Shown here: positions 6,863 through 14,203 of the stretch, piece by piece
Numbering within the stretch: position 1 is the stretch's first letter
How the letters are laid out: each line of letters starts with the position of its first letter
Origin: Gemmatimonadota bacterium
GTDB lineage: Bacteria > Gemmatimonadota > Gemmatimonadetes > Longimicrobiales > Gaopeijiaceae
Length of the DNA: 15,047 bases
NCBI GenBank assembly: GCA_003695865.1
Contig: RFGQ01000332.1
Location: 1 to 15,047 of the forward strand
Direction of reading: 5' to 3'
Program-made: the position numbers and the translations under genes
The notes under the pieces: generated by a model
The model's input: the letters and a program-made list of their open reading frames with translations, nothing else
The model's database searches: none
Told to the model about the DNA's origin: nothing

Positions 6863-6865
6863 CTT
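6836..6865 (+). promoter_or_regulatory. Promoter of the polyamine genes, inside the end of the fur gene
   Basis: TTGACC (6836-6841), an 18-base spacer and TAGCTT (6860-6865) form the best sigma-70-type promoter in the window. The -35 lies within the last codons of fur and the -10 straddles its stop. Transcription would begin near 6872, giving a leader of about 85-90 bases before the ATG at 6959. The spacing and -10 are shared with the elements at 1936 and 14054. Confidence 0.6.
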
Positions 6866-6872
6866 CGCCAGC

Positions 6873-6913
6873 TTTTTTCTGCCGCCGGGGGTCCGTTGGG
6901 GGGCCCCGGCGGT
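6873..6913 (+). promoter_or_regulatory. T6 tract and strong stem-loop in the pdaD leader
   Basis: Just downstream of the predicted start site is TTTTTT (6873-6878), then GCCGCCGGGG (6881-6890) pairing with CCCCGGCGGT (6904-6913): nine perfect GC-rich pairs plus a G-T, with a 13-base G-rich loop. The T tract comes before the hairpin rather than after it, so this is not a normal intrinsic terminator for either strand. It may shape mRNA stability or translation, or be chance in GC-rich DNA. Confidence 0.4.
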
Positions 6914-6958
6914 GCCCTTCGAGACCTCTCCGGCGCCTCGGTGCGCAGGGAGCCGCCG

Positions 6959-7519
6959 ATGTTCCAGGGCCGCGATCTCGTCCCCCGGAAGATGTTCTTC
7001 ACCAAGGGGATCGGGATTCACAAGAACAAGCTGACGAGCTTCGAGCTGGCGCTTCGCGACGCGCGCATCGCGCAGCACAACCTGGTGCGTGTTTCGTCGA
7101 TCTTTCCCCCGAACTGCGAGATCGTGGAGCGCGACGAGGGGGCCGAGCTGCTGCAGCCCGGTCAGATCGTGTTCTGCGTGCTCAGCGAGGCCTCCTCGAA
7201 CGAGCCCAGCCGGCGTGTGGGCGCCTCGGTGGGGGTGGCCATGCCCGCCGACCGCTCGCGGTACGGCTACATCAGCGAACACCACGCCTTCGGCCAGTCG
7301 GCCAAGGAGATGGGTGACTACGCCGAAGACCTGGCCGCGCAGATGCTTGCGACGGTGCTCGGAGCCGAGTTCGACCCCGACGAGGCCTGGGACGAGCGCA
7401 AGGAGCAGTGGCGCCTTTCGGGCCTGGTTGTGAACTCCACGAACCACACGGTGGTGGCCGAAGTGCCCGACGACGGTCGCTGGCTCACTGTGGTCGCGGC
7501 CGCGGTCGCCTGCGGCTGA
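6959..7519 (+). CDS. pdaD: Pyruvoyl-dependent arginine decarboxylase
   Basis: The ATG at 6959 with AGGGAG (6947-6952) at 6-base spacing gives 186 aa; the frame extends back to 6896 but without an RBS. The product converts arginine to agmatine and CO2, using a pyruvoyl group made by self-cleavage. The cleavage site is visible as VSSIFPP (45-51): cleavage between S46 and S47 would leave a small beta chain and an alpha chain starting with pyruvate from S47. Other family features are the start of the fold (FFTKGIGIHKNKLTSFELAL), the GASVGVAMP strand (88-96) and E107 in YISEHH, aligning with the catalytic Glu109 of the Methanocaldococcus jannaschii enzyme. Length is near the bacterial norm (about 180-195). 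Agmatinase begins four bases after its stop, which fits the arginine-agmatine-putrescine route. Confidence 0.95.
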   Translation: MFQGRDLVPRKMFFTKGIGIHKNKLTSFELALRDARIAQHNLVRVSSIFPPNCEIVERDEGAELLQPGQIVFCVLSEASSNEPSRRVGASVGVAMPADRSRYGYISEHHAFGQSAKEMGDYAEDLAAQMLATVLGAEFDPDEAWDERKEQWRLSGLVVNSTNHTVVAEVPDDGRWLTVVAAAVACG

Positions 7520-7523
7520 GGCC

Positions 7524-8519
7524 GTGCCGAATCGTCGCATGGACGAGCACCCGGGCGGGCGAGGCCCCGTCGAAGGAGGGCCGCGCCATCCGCTGGCCGG
7601 GGTGCCGCCCGAGCTCGCAGACCTGCCCTGGGCGCTGCCGCAGACGTTTCTGGGGCTCGACGAGGAAGCCGGGGCGTTCGAGACCTCGGCGGGCGTGATC
7701 CTGCCGGTGCCCTACGAGGCCAGCACCTCGTACGGTGGGGGCACGCGCGCGGGCCCGGGGGCGATCGTCGACGCGTCGCGCTACGTCGAGCTCTACGACC
7801 AGGAACTGGACCGCGACCCCTCGAGCGAGGGCATCCACACGCTCCCTCCGCTCGAGCTGACCCGCGCTGGAGCGGCCGAGGCGATGGCCGAGCTCGAAGC
7901 GGCGTACGGGCGTGTGGTCGACGCCGCCGACGGCCGCTTCGTGGTCATGCTCGGCGGGGAACATGCCGTTTCGTCGCCGGCCATCCGCGCGTGGGCCGAG
8001 CGGCTCGAGCGGCGCCCCACGGTGCTGCAGCTCGACGCCCACGCCGACCTGCGCGACAGCTACGAGGGCTCGCCCCACTCCCACGCCTGCGCGATGGCCC
8101 GCGTGCTCGACGTGGCCGATGTCGTGGCCGTGGGGGTGCGCGCCCTGGCCGAAGACGAAGTTGCCGTGGCACGGCAGCGGGACGGCGTCACGCTCGTCTG
8201 GGCCGACGAGATGTGGGAGGACGATGCGTGGATGGAGCGCGCTCTCGACGCGCTCGGCGATCCCGTCTACCTCACCTTCGACGTCGACTACTTCGACCCC
8301 TCGCTGGTTCCGTCGACCGGTACCCCCGAGCCGGGCGGCGGCGACTGGTACCGAACGCTTCGCTTTCTGCGGCGCGTGTTCCGGGAGCGCACCGTGGTGG
8401 CGGCCGACGTGGTCGAGCTGGCGCCGATTCCGGGGCTGCACGCGCCCGACTTCCTGGTGGCGAAGCTGGTGTACAAGCTCTTCGGCTACGCCTTCGAGGC
8501 CCGTCGCGAGCGAGTGTGA
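7524..8519 (+). CDS. speB: Agmatinase (ureohydrolase family)
   Basis: The start is most likely the GTG at 7524, four bases after the pdaD stop; an in-frame ATG at 7539 is an alternative, and neither has a strong RBS. The 331-aa product is a binuclear manganese ureohydrolase: GGEHAVS (144-150, ligand H147), QLDAHADLRD (169-178, ligands D171, H173, D175) and TFDVDYFDPS (251-260, ligands D253, D255), followed by the substrate-loop region STGTPEPGGG and the VAADVVELAP strand. It hydrolyses agmatine to putrescine and urea. Arginase, formiminoglutamase and guanidinobutyrase share the fold, but direct linkage to arginine decarboxylase makes agmatinase the best call. About 40 extra N-terminal residues relative to the core are Pro/Gly-rich, which is common in this family. 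Confidence 0.94.
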   Translation: MPNRRMDEHPGGRGPVEGGPRHPLAGVPPELADLPWALPQTFLGLDEEAGAFETSAGVILPVPYEASTSYGGGTRAGPGAIVDASRYVELYDQELDRDPSSEGIHTLPPLELTRAGAAEAMAELEAAYGRVVDAADGRFVVMLGGEHAVSSPAIRAWAERLERRPTVLQLDAHADLRDSYEGSPHSHACAMARVLDVADVVAVGVRALAEDEVAVARQRDGVTLVWADEMWEDDAWMERALDALGDPVYLTFDVDYFDPSLVPSTGTPEPGGGDWYRTLRFLRRVFRERTVVAADVVELAPIPGLHAPDFLVAKLVYKLFGYAFEARRERV

Positions 8520-8558
8520 GCCCTTGCTCGTCCGGGACGCCCGGGGGAGCTTCCACAC

Positions 8559-10286
8559 ATGAGCATCGAGCGCACGCGCGGGACCCCGCCGACGGGAGCC
8601 GAGGGCGTTGCGGCGCCGTCGGATTCGTCGAGCTCGTCCGATCGAGCGTCGCCCGCCGCCGCTCTGTTGGGCACCCCCTCCGACGCGCTGGCGGGGCTCG
8701 ACGACGCGGCGCTCGAGCGGGCGACGGGCTCCCCGCGCCTCGACCGCAACGCCCTCGAGCTCCAGTTCGACGGCCCCTCCACGTTCGAGACCTGGCTCGA
8801 AGCCATCGAGGGCGCGCGCTCCTTCATCCACTTCGAGAACTACATCCTGCGCGACGATCGGGTCGGACGCCGCTTCCGCGAGGCGCTCGTGGAGCGCGCG
8901 CGCGCGGGCGTGGAGGTGCGGGTCCTCTACGACTGGGTAGGCTGCTGGGCGACCCCGCGCCGCTTCTGGCGGCCCTTCCGCGAGGCGGGCGTCGAGGTGC
9001 GGGCGTTCAACCGCCCGTCGCTGCGCGACCCCTATGGGGTGCTGCAGCGCGACCATCGCAAGCTTGTGGTGGTCGACGGGTGCACCGCGTTCGTGGGCGG
9101 CTTCTGCATCGGAGACGAGTGGGCCGGCGGGGGCCAGGCGCCCCCGTGGCGAGATACGGGGGTCGCGATCTGCGGCCCGGCGGCCGCAGCCGCCACGCGG
9201 GCCTTCGAGCGCGCCTGGGCCGAGATGGGTACCGGAACCGAGGCGCCGCTGGCGTGCGAGCCGCTCCCCGAAGGGCCCGGCGGCACGGTTCCGGTATGGC
9301 TCATCGAGGGCGAGCCCGGGCGCACGCGCGTGCTGCGCACGCTTGCGCTCATCGCCGCCCACGCGCGTCACCGCCTGTGGATCACCGATCCTTACTTCGT
9401 CGCGCCGCGCCTGCTGAGCGAGGCGTTGGCCGAGGCCGCGCGGCACGGAGTCGACGTGCGGGTGCTGGTACCGGCGAACAACAACTGGCCGCTGGTCGGC
9501 TCGCTTTCCCGATCGGGCTACCGGTTCCTGCTCGAGGCCGGCGTGCGCCTGTTCGAGTGGCAGGGTCCCATGATCCACGCCAAGACCTCGGTGGCCGACG
9601 GCGTGTGGTCACGGGTCGGGTCGAGCAACCTGAACAGCGCGTCGCTGTTGGGGAACTGGGAAATCGATGTCGGCGTTTGGGATGCGCCGTTCGCGCGCCA
9701 GCTCGAAGGGCTGTTCCTGGCCGATCTCGCGTCGTCCGTCGAGATCGTCCTTCCGCGGGCGCGTGCGCCCGGCCCGGGGTCCGGCGAGCGCCGACTCCCC
9801 GCCGCGTCGGCCGCCGCCCTCGCGGTGGAGGCGGAGTCACGGAGGCTCGGCCTCGGCGTCGACGAACAGGGGGCGGCGGTGCCCCTCGGCGAAGCCGCCG
9901 CGCGGACGCCCCTGGACCCGCAGGGGCGGTGGAGCGAGCGTCTGGAGGCCCTGCTGAGAGAGAGCACGGCGTCGGCGGTGGCGGGCGGCAGTTCGGGATG
10001 GGGGATGGCGCAGCTCGTACGCGCCTCGACCTCGCTGGGGGTGGCGCTCGCAGGACGCAGGACTCTGGGGCCCGAAGACCGGGCGGTGCTGGGCACGGTG
10101 GCCACGGCCATCCTGGTCCTCGCCCTGCTGACGGCCCTCTTCCCGACCGTGGTCGGGATGGGGATCGCCGTCCTGCTCGGATGGCTTGGAATCGTGACTG
10201 GCGCGCGGGCCTGGGCGCATCGGCGCCGGGCGCGCGCTGAACTCTCCGTCCGTGACCCGGGTGGAGCTTCGGAGGAAGACGCGTGA
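8559..10286 (+). CDS. Cardiolipin synthase / phospholipase D family protein with C-terminal membrane hairpin
   Basis: The ATG at 8559 with GGGGGAG (8543-8549) gives 575 aa. Two HKD catalytic motifs are present, HRKLVVVD (H166, K168, D173) and HAKTSVAD (H340, K342, D347), followed by the typical GSSNLNSASL. The core (about 55-395) matches bacterial cardiolipin synthases, which join two phosphatidylglycerol molecules or phosphatidylglycerol and another donor. The usual two N-terminal membrane helices are absent; instead a Ser/Ala-rich lead (1-45) precedes the core. After the core comes a ~110-residue linker with an Ala-rich helical part (415-475), then two strong hydrophobic helices (about 508-528 and 530-550) and an Arg-rich tail. 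The anchor is therefore at the C-terminus. The gene overlaps ccdA by four bases (GTGA). A broad-specificity phospholipase D is the alternative. Confidence 0.9.
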   Translation: MSIERTRGTPPTGAEGVAAPSDSSSSSDRASPAAALLGTPSDALAGLDDAALERATGSPRLDRNALELQFDGPSTFETWLEAIEGARSFIHFENYILRDDRVGRRFREALVERARAGVEVRVLYDWVGCWATPRRFWRPFREAGVEVRAFNRPSLRDPYGVLQRDHRKLVVVDGCTAFVGGFCIGDEWAGGGQAPPWRDTGVAICGPAAAAATRAFERAWAEMGTGTEAPLACEPLPEGPGGTVPVWLIEGEPGRTRVLRTLALIAAHARHRLWITDPYFVAPRLLSEALAEAARHGVDVRVLVPANNNWPLVGSLSRSGYRFLLEAGVRLFEWQGPMIHAKTSVADGVWSRVGSSNLNSASLLGNWEIDVGVWDAPFARQLEGLFLADLASSVEIVLPRARAPGPGSGERRLPAASAAALAVEAESRRLGLGVDEQGAAVPLGEAAARTPLDPQGRWSERLEALLRESTASAVAGGSSGWGMAQLVRASTSLGVALAGRRTLGPEDRAVLGTVATAILVLALLTALFPTVVGMGIAVLLGWLGIVTGARAWAHRRRARAELSVRDPGGASEEDA

Positions 10287-11011
10287 CCGAACAGATCACG
10301 GTGGCCGTGGCGCTCACGGCCGGGGTTCTCTCGTTCCTCTCGCCGTGTGTACTGCCGCTGGTGCCGTCCTACCTGTCGTTCGTGACCGGCATGAGCCTCG
10401 AAGACCTGCAGGAGGGGGTGGACCGGCGCGCGACGCTCATCCACTCGCTGCTGTTCGTGACCGGCTTCTCGGTGATCTTCATCGCGCTGGGTGCCACCGC
10501 CTCGTTCCTCGGCGCGTTCCTGAACGCGTTCCAGGACTGGATCGCCCGCATCGGGGGCGTGATCATCATCATCCTGGGCCTGCACCTGATCGGCGTGTTC
10601 CGCATCGCGCCACTCATGCGGGAGCGGCGCATCCAGGTGCACGACCGGCCGGCGGGCTACCTGGGCACGCTGGGCATCGGCGCGGCGTTCGGTGCGGGCT
10701 GGACCCCGTGCATCGGCCCGGTGCTGGGCGCGATCCTCGGACTGGCCGGGACGCAGGAGACCGTGTGGGACGGTGTGATGCTGCTCGGGTGGTACTCGCT
10801 CGGCCTTGCCATCCCGTTCCTGCTCGCCTCGCTCGCGCTCGACCGCTTCCTGTCGGCGTTCTCGCGCTTCCGGAGCCTGCTCCCGTGGGTGGAACGGGCT
10901 GCGGGGGGCCTGCTGATCGTGCTGGGACTGCTGCTGCTGACCGGCAACTTCACGACCCTCACCGGGCTGCTGGCGCGGTTCACCCCGGAGTGGGTGCTGG
11001 ACCGCATCTGA
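10283..11011 (+). CDS. ccdA: CcdA-type thiol-disulfide electron transporter (cytochrome c biogenesis)
   Basis: The GTG at 10283 overlaps the upstream stop, with a strong GGAGGA at 10271-10276. The 242-aa product is a six-helix membrane protein of the CcdA/DsbD-transmembrane family, which carries electrons from cytoplasmic thioredoxin to periplasmic thioredoxin-like proteins. The two redox cysteines are in the expected Pro-flanked motifs: LSPCVLPLVPSY (C22, helix 1) and GWTPCIGPVLG (C143, helix 4). Helices run roughly 4-30, 52-80, 87-106, 126-155, 164-186 and 200-225. No heme-handling (ResB/C, CcsBA) or TlpA/ResA partner gene is in the window, so the periplasmic acceptor is not known from here. 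A complete hairpin separates it from the convergent ABC gene. Confidence 0.95.
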   Translation: MTEQITVAVALTAGVLSFLSPCVLPLVPSYLSFVTGMSLEDLQEGVDRRATLIHSLLFVTGFSVIFIALGATASFLGAFLNAFQDWIARIGGVIIIILGLHLIGVFRIAPLMRERRIQVHDRPAGYLGTLGIGAAFGAGWTPCIGPVLGAILGLAGTQETVWDGVMLLGWYSLGLAIPFLLASLALDRFLSAFSRFRSLLPWVERAAGGLLIVLGLLLLTGNFTTLTGLLARFTPEWVLDRI

Positions 11012-11040
11012 GCGGCGACCGGCGGCCGCGCCGGGCTGCT
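11011..11040. terminator. Convergent-gene hairpin, possible bidirectional terminator
   Basis: The whole 28-base gap between the two convergent stop codons folds on itself: CCGGCG (11019-11024) pairs with CGCCGG (11029-11034) around GCCG, and outside a two-base bulge (GA, 11017-11018) AGCGGC (11011-11016) pairs with GCTGCT (11035-11040) with one G-T pair. That makes a 12-bp, almost symmetric stem reaching into both stop codons. There are no T tracts, so it would be a T-less terminator or a 3'-end stabiliser for both transcripts. Confidence 0.5.
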
Positions 11041-12797
11041 CAGGCGCGCCGCCGCTCCTCGAGTCCCTCCTCGAGCATCTGCCTGCGCAGCAGGCGCGCG
11101 TAGACCCCGTCCTGCGCGAGGAGTTGGGCGTGCGTGCCCCGCTCCACCACGCGGCCCTCCTCGAGCACGAGGATGAGGTCGGCCTCCATGACGGCCGAGA
11201 CCCGGTGGCTGATGATGAACGCCGTGCGCCCCGCCATCACGCTCCGCAGGTCCGCGAGGATGCGCGCCTCGGTGTGGGTGTCGACCGCGCTCAGGGCGTC
11301 GTCCAGGATGAGCACGCGGGGCTCGCGGGCGATCGCCCGGGCGAGCGTGGCGCGTTGCTTCTGGCCGCCCGACAGGTTGATGCCACGCTCGCCGAGCAGT
11401 GTGTCGTAGCCGGCCGGAAAGCCGCGGATGGTCTCGTCGAGCTGTGCGACGGTCGCGGCTCGTACGACCCGCGCCTCGTCCGCCTCTTCGCCCAGCCCGA
11501 GCGCGATGTTCTCGCGCAGCGTGGCCGAGAACAGGAAGGGATCCTGGGGGACCATGCCGATGCGTGCCCGCAGCGCCCCCGGATCCTGCTCGGAAACCGG
11601 CACATCGTCGACCAGCACCTCGCCCTCCGTGGCGTCGTAGAGCCGGGGGATGAGGCGGACCAGGGTCGACTTGCCCGAGCCCGTGGGCCCCACCACCGCC
11701 ACGGTAGCGCCCGGCTCGGCCACGAACGAAACGCCCCGCAGCACGTCGCGCTCGGTGCCCGGGTAGCGGAAGCTCACGTCCCGGAACTCGACGCGCCCGT
11801 TCGCCGCCGGGGGCGTGCGCGGTGAGGGCGGGGCCTCCACGGCCGGCCGGGCTTCGAGGATGCGGTTGAGCCGACCCATCGAGGCGGCCCCGCGTTGGAA
11901 CAGGCTCACCACCCAACCCAGGGCGATCATGGGCCACATCAGGTAGCCCAGGTAGATCGTGAACGCCACGAAGTCGCCCACCGAGATACGCCCGGCAACG
12001 ACCTCGAGCCCACCGGCCCACAGCACGACGACCATCGCGGACCCCGCGACCAGGAAGAGCAGGGGGTGGAAGAGCCCGGCGATGCGGGCCAGCTCCATGT
12101 TGTGCCGCAGGTAGTCGCGGTTGAGCGCGTCGAAGCGGCGTTCTTCGCCCTCCTCCTGGGTGTAGGCGCGCACGATGCGCACCCCGGTCAGGTTCTCCTG
12201 CACCATCGTCGACAGCGCGGCGAAGCGCTCCTGGATGTCTTCGAAGCGACGATGGATGGCCTGGCCGAAGCGGAGAACGAGGGGCGGAAGGAGCAGCATC
12301 GGGACGAGCGCGAAGAGCGTGAGGCGCGGGCTGATCCACAGCATCACCGCGAGCGCGAACGCGAAGCCCACGACGGTGTTCACCGCGTACATGATCGCCG
12401 GGCCGGCGGCCATGCGGACGGCCATCGTGTCGTTGGTGGCGCGGCTCATCAGGTCGCCGGTGCGCGTGCCCCCGTAGAAGGTCTGGTCGAGCGTGAGCAG
12501 ATGCCCGAAGAAGCGGTCGCGCAGGTCGACCTCGATGCGGCGGCTGACCCCGTTGAGCAGCTCGCGCATGCCGTACTTGGCCACGCCCGAGAGCGCCGTC
12601 GTGCCCACCAGGGCCAGCGCGAATGCGGCGATGCGCCCGCGGGTCACGCCGGGGTCGGCCAGTGCGTCGATGGCGAGCTTGACCAGCCAGGGCGCCGCCA
12701 CCGAGAACAGATTCGAGACGACCACGAGCACCAGGCCCCACGCCATGGGGCGCCGGTAGGCCCGGAAGAACGGGAGCAGCGTCCGCAGTTCGTGCAC
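11040..12797 (-). CDS. ABC exporter half-transporter, MdlA/MsbA-like
   Basis: The chosen start is the GTG at 12797 (VHELRTLLPFF), 10 bases after the upstream stop; the open frame extends further but overlaps the amidohydrolase. The 585-aa product has a six-helix type I exporter domain (about 1-310) and an ATPase domain (about 335-585): Walker A GPTGSGKST (370-378), Q-loop Q418, signature LSGGQ (475-479), Walker B VLILD with D499, and H-loop ISHR (H531). The catalytic glutamate after Walker B is Asp500 (LDDALSAVD). This is the degenerate pattern of MdlA, BmrC and TM287, which normally pair with a second half carrying the intact glutamate. No such partner is next to it here. The substrate is unknown; lipids, drugs and peptides are all possible. 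It is cotranscribed with the amidohydrolase upstream. Confidence 0.93.
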   Translation of the reverse strand: MHELRTLLPFFRAYRRPMAWGLVLVVVSNLFSVAAPWLVKLAIDALADPGVTRGRIAAFALALVGTTALSGVAKYGMRELLNGVSRRIEVDLRDRFFGHLLTLDQTFYGGTRTGDLMSRATNDTMAVRMAAGPAIMYAVNTVVGFAFALAVMLWISPRLTLFALVPMLLLPPLVLRFGQAIHRRFEDIQERFAALSTMVQENLTGVRIVRAYTQEEGEERRFDALNRDYLRHNMELARIAGLFHPLLFLVAGSAMVVVLWAGGLEVVAGRISVGDFVAFTIYLGYLMWPMIALGWVVSLFQRGAASMGRLNRILEARPAVEAPPSPRTPPAANGRVEFRDVSFRYPGTERDVLRGVSFVAEPGATVAVVGPTGSGKSTLVRLIPRLYDATEGEVLVDDVPVSEQDPGALRARIGMVPQDPFLFSATLRENIALGLGEEADEARVVRAATVAQLDETIRGFPAGYDTLLGERGINLSGGQKQRATLARAIAREPRVLILDDALSAVDTHTEARILADLRSVMAGRTAFIISHRVSAVMEADLILVLEEGRVVERGTHAQLLAQDGVYARLLRRQMLEEGLEERRRA

Positions 12798-12807
12798 GGG
12801 CGGCGCC

Positions 12808-14004
12808 TCAGGCTCCGGGTCCGGCGCCCCGCAGCAGGCGCAGGGCACCGGCGGCCAGGGTCGCGGCGCCCATGGCAAGCACGGTCTCGTCGATGTCGAA
12901 CGTGGGACTGTGATGCTCGCGGGGGTCGGGCAGGGCGGCGCCCAGCCAGAAGAACGTGCCCGGCGCCTCGCGCGCCAGCACCGCGAAGTCCTCGGCACCC
13001 ATCATGGGCGTGGCTTCGAGCACGCGGTCGGGGCCCCACAGCGCTTCGGCCTCGGCCCGCACCGTGCGGGTCACCTGGGCATCGTTGATCAGCGGGGGAT
13101 AGCCCGGCCCCACGCGCACCTCGACCCGGGCCCCCTGGCGCTCGAGCCCTTCGAAGGCGCCCCGCACGCCCTCCACCAGGCGCTCGCGCACGTCGGGGTC
13201 GAAGTAGCGTAGCGTTCCGAGCACCCGCACCCGGTCGGCCACCACGTTGTGCGCCGTGCCCCCTTCGATGCGGCCGAACGTCACCACGCCCTGCTCGTGC
13301 GGCCCCAGCCGGCGCGACACGGCCTGCTGCGCCGCGAGCACGCCCTGGCAGGCCAGTACGAGGGCGTCGACGCCCTGCTCGGGGCGGGCCGCGTGGCTGC
13401 TCCGCCCGTGCACGTCCACTGCCAGCTCCTCGGAGCCGGCCAGCATGGCCCCCTCGTGGAAGAAGAGCACGCCGCTCGGCAGGTGGCCGCCCACGTGCAG
13501 TCCGAGTACGTAGTCCACACCCTCCATGGCGCCGTCGGCGACCATGCGCATGGCGCCGCTGAGCCCCTCGTCGTCGCAGCCCTCCTCGGAGGGCTGGAAG
13601 AGCAGCCGCACGCGCCCGGGGGGAAGCGCGCCCTCGCGCGCCAGCTCGGCCAGCAGGCGCGCCGCGCCCACCAGGCCGGCGCAGTGCGCGTCGTGTCCGC
13701 ACGCGTGCATCACGCCGGGTGCCTGCGACCGATACTCGTGCTCGCCCACTTCCTGAATGGGCAGCGCGTCCATGTCGGCGCGCAGCGCAACCGTGGGGCC
13801 GTCCCCCGACTCGAGATCGGCGACGACGCCCGTACGCCCGACGCCGCGTCGCACCCGGTAGCCCAGGGCTTCGACGGTGTCGGCGAGCAGGGCCGCGGTG
13901 CGCTCCTCGCGGAACCCGAGTTCGGGATGGCGATGCAGGTCGCGGCGCAGGCGCACCAAGTCGGGCCCCAGTGCGGTCGCGCGGTCGATCAGTGTCTGGG
14001 TCAC
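12808..14004 (-). CDS. M20D-family amidohydrolase (N-acyl amino acid / hippurate hydrolase type)
   Basis: The GTG at 14004 gives 398 aa, the normal length; GAGG lies about 11 bases upstream. It shows the peptidase M20D signature: RRDLHRHPELGFRE (20-33), ALRADMDALPI (73-83), MHACGHDAHCAG (99-110, metal-binding C102 and H104), FQPSEEG (136-142, catalytic E140 and metal E141), GLHVGG (168-173) and a late MMGAEDF. These enzymes, including hippurate hydrolase, IAA-amino acid hydrolase and N-acetyl-diaminopimelate deacetylase, cleave an amide bond to free an amino acid from an acyl group, with a two-metal or Cys-linked metal centre. Substrate cannot be read from the sequence. No signal peptide, so it is cytoplasmic. 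It is the first gene of a minus-strand pair with the ABC exporter and is divergent from murQ; I see no convincing promoter for it in the 14005-14050 stretch. Confidence 0.93.
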   Translation of the reverse strand: MTQTLIDRATALGPDLVRLRRDLHRHPELGFREERTAALLADTVEALGYRVRRGVGRTGVVADLESGDGPTVALRADMDALPIQEVGEHEYRSQAPGVMHACGHDAHCAGLVGAARLLAELAREGALPPGRVRLLFQPSEEGCDDEGLSGAMRMVADGAMEGVDYVLGLHVGGHLPSGVLFFHEGAMLAGSEELAVDVHGRSSHAARPEQGVDALVLACQGVLAAQQAVSRRLGPHEQGVVTFGRIEGGTAHNVVADRVRVLGTLRYFDPDVRERLVEGVRGAFEGLERQGARVEVRVGPGYPPLINDAQVTRTVRAEAEALWGPDRVLEATPMMGAEDFAVLAREAPGTFFWLGAALPDPREHHSPTFDIDETVLAMGAATLAAGALRLLRGAGPGA

Positions 14005-14053
14005 GGGCGGCGTGCCTCGCGCTGCGGCCGGCGGGGTTACGGCCGCGGGCCGT

Positions 14054-14083
14054 TTGCAGCCGGAAAACCCGGCGGGTTAGCTT
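14054..14083 (+). promoter_or_regulatory. Candidate murQ promoter
   Basis: TTGCAG (14054-14059), an 18-base spacer and TAGCTT (14078-14083) share the -10 and spacing of the promoter at 6836. Transcription would start near 14090 in the gap between the divergent amidohydrolase and murQ genes. Confidence 0.5.
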
Positions 14084-14084
14084 G

Positions 14085-14164
14085 GCGCCGCAGCCGGGCG
14101 GCGCTCGGACCCCGGAGAGTGGAGCCGTCGCCCGTCTTTTTCAATGCCCGGCTTCCGTGCCGGG
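14085..14164 (+). promoter_or_regulatory. Two stem-loops in the murQ leader
   Basis: GCGCCGC (14085-14091) pairs perfectly with GCGGCGC (14098-14104) around a six-base loop, right at the expected transcript start. A second hairpin, CCCGGC (14147-14152) with GCCGGG (14159-14164), follows a T5 tract (about 14137-14141). Whether the second lies in the leader or inside the coding region depends on which ATG (14144 or 14204) is used. Confidence 0.35.
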
Positions 14165-14203
14165 GTCCGATTCCTCGGCACCGGCAGCACCGACCGCGAG
14201 GCC

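Noticed and set aside
6856..6878. Tiny hairpin AGCT-TCGCC-AGCT followed by Ts as a fur terminator
   Set aside because: The stem is only four pairs and overlaps the -10 box of the next promoter; too weak to call a terminator.
6881..6913. The 9-bp stem-loop as an intrinsic terminator
   Set aside because: The T tract is on its 5' side on the plus strand and would be an A tract on the minus strand, so neither direction fits.
7485..10240. Very long open frames antisense to, or out of phase with, pdaD-speB-cls (697 and 749 codons)
   Set aside because: They are rich in Arg, Ala, Gly and Pro, show no motifs, and are fully explained by the real genes in the other frames.
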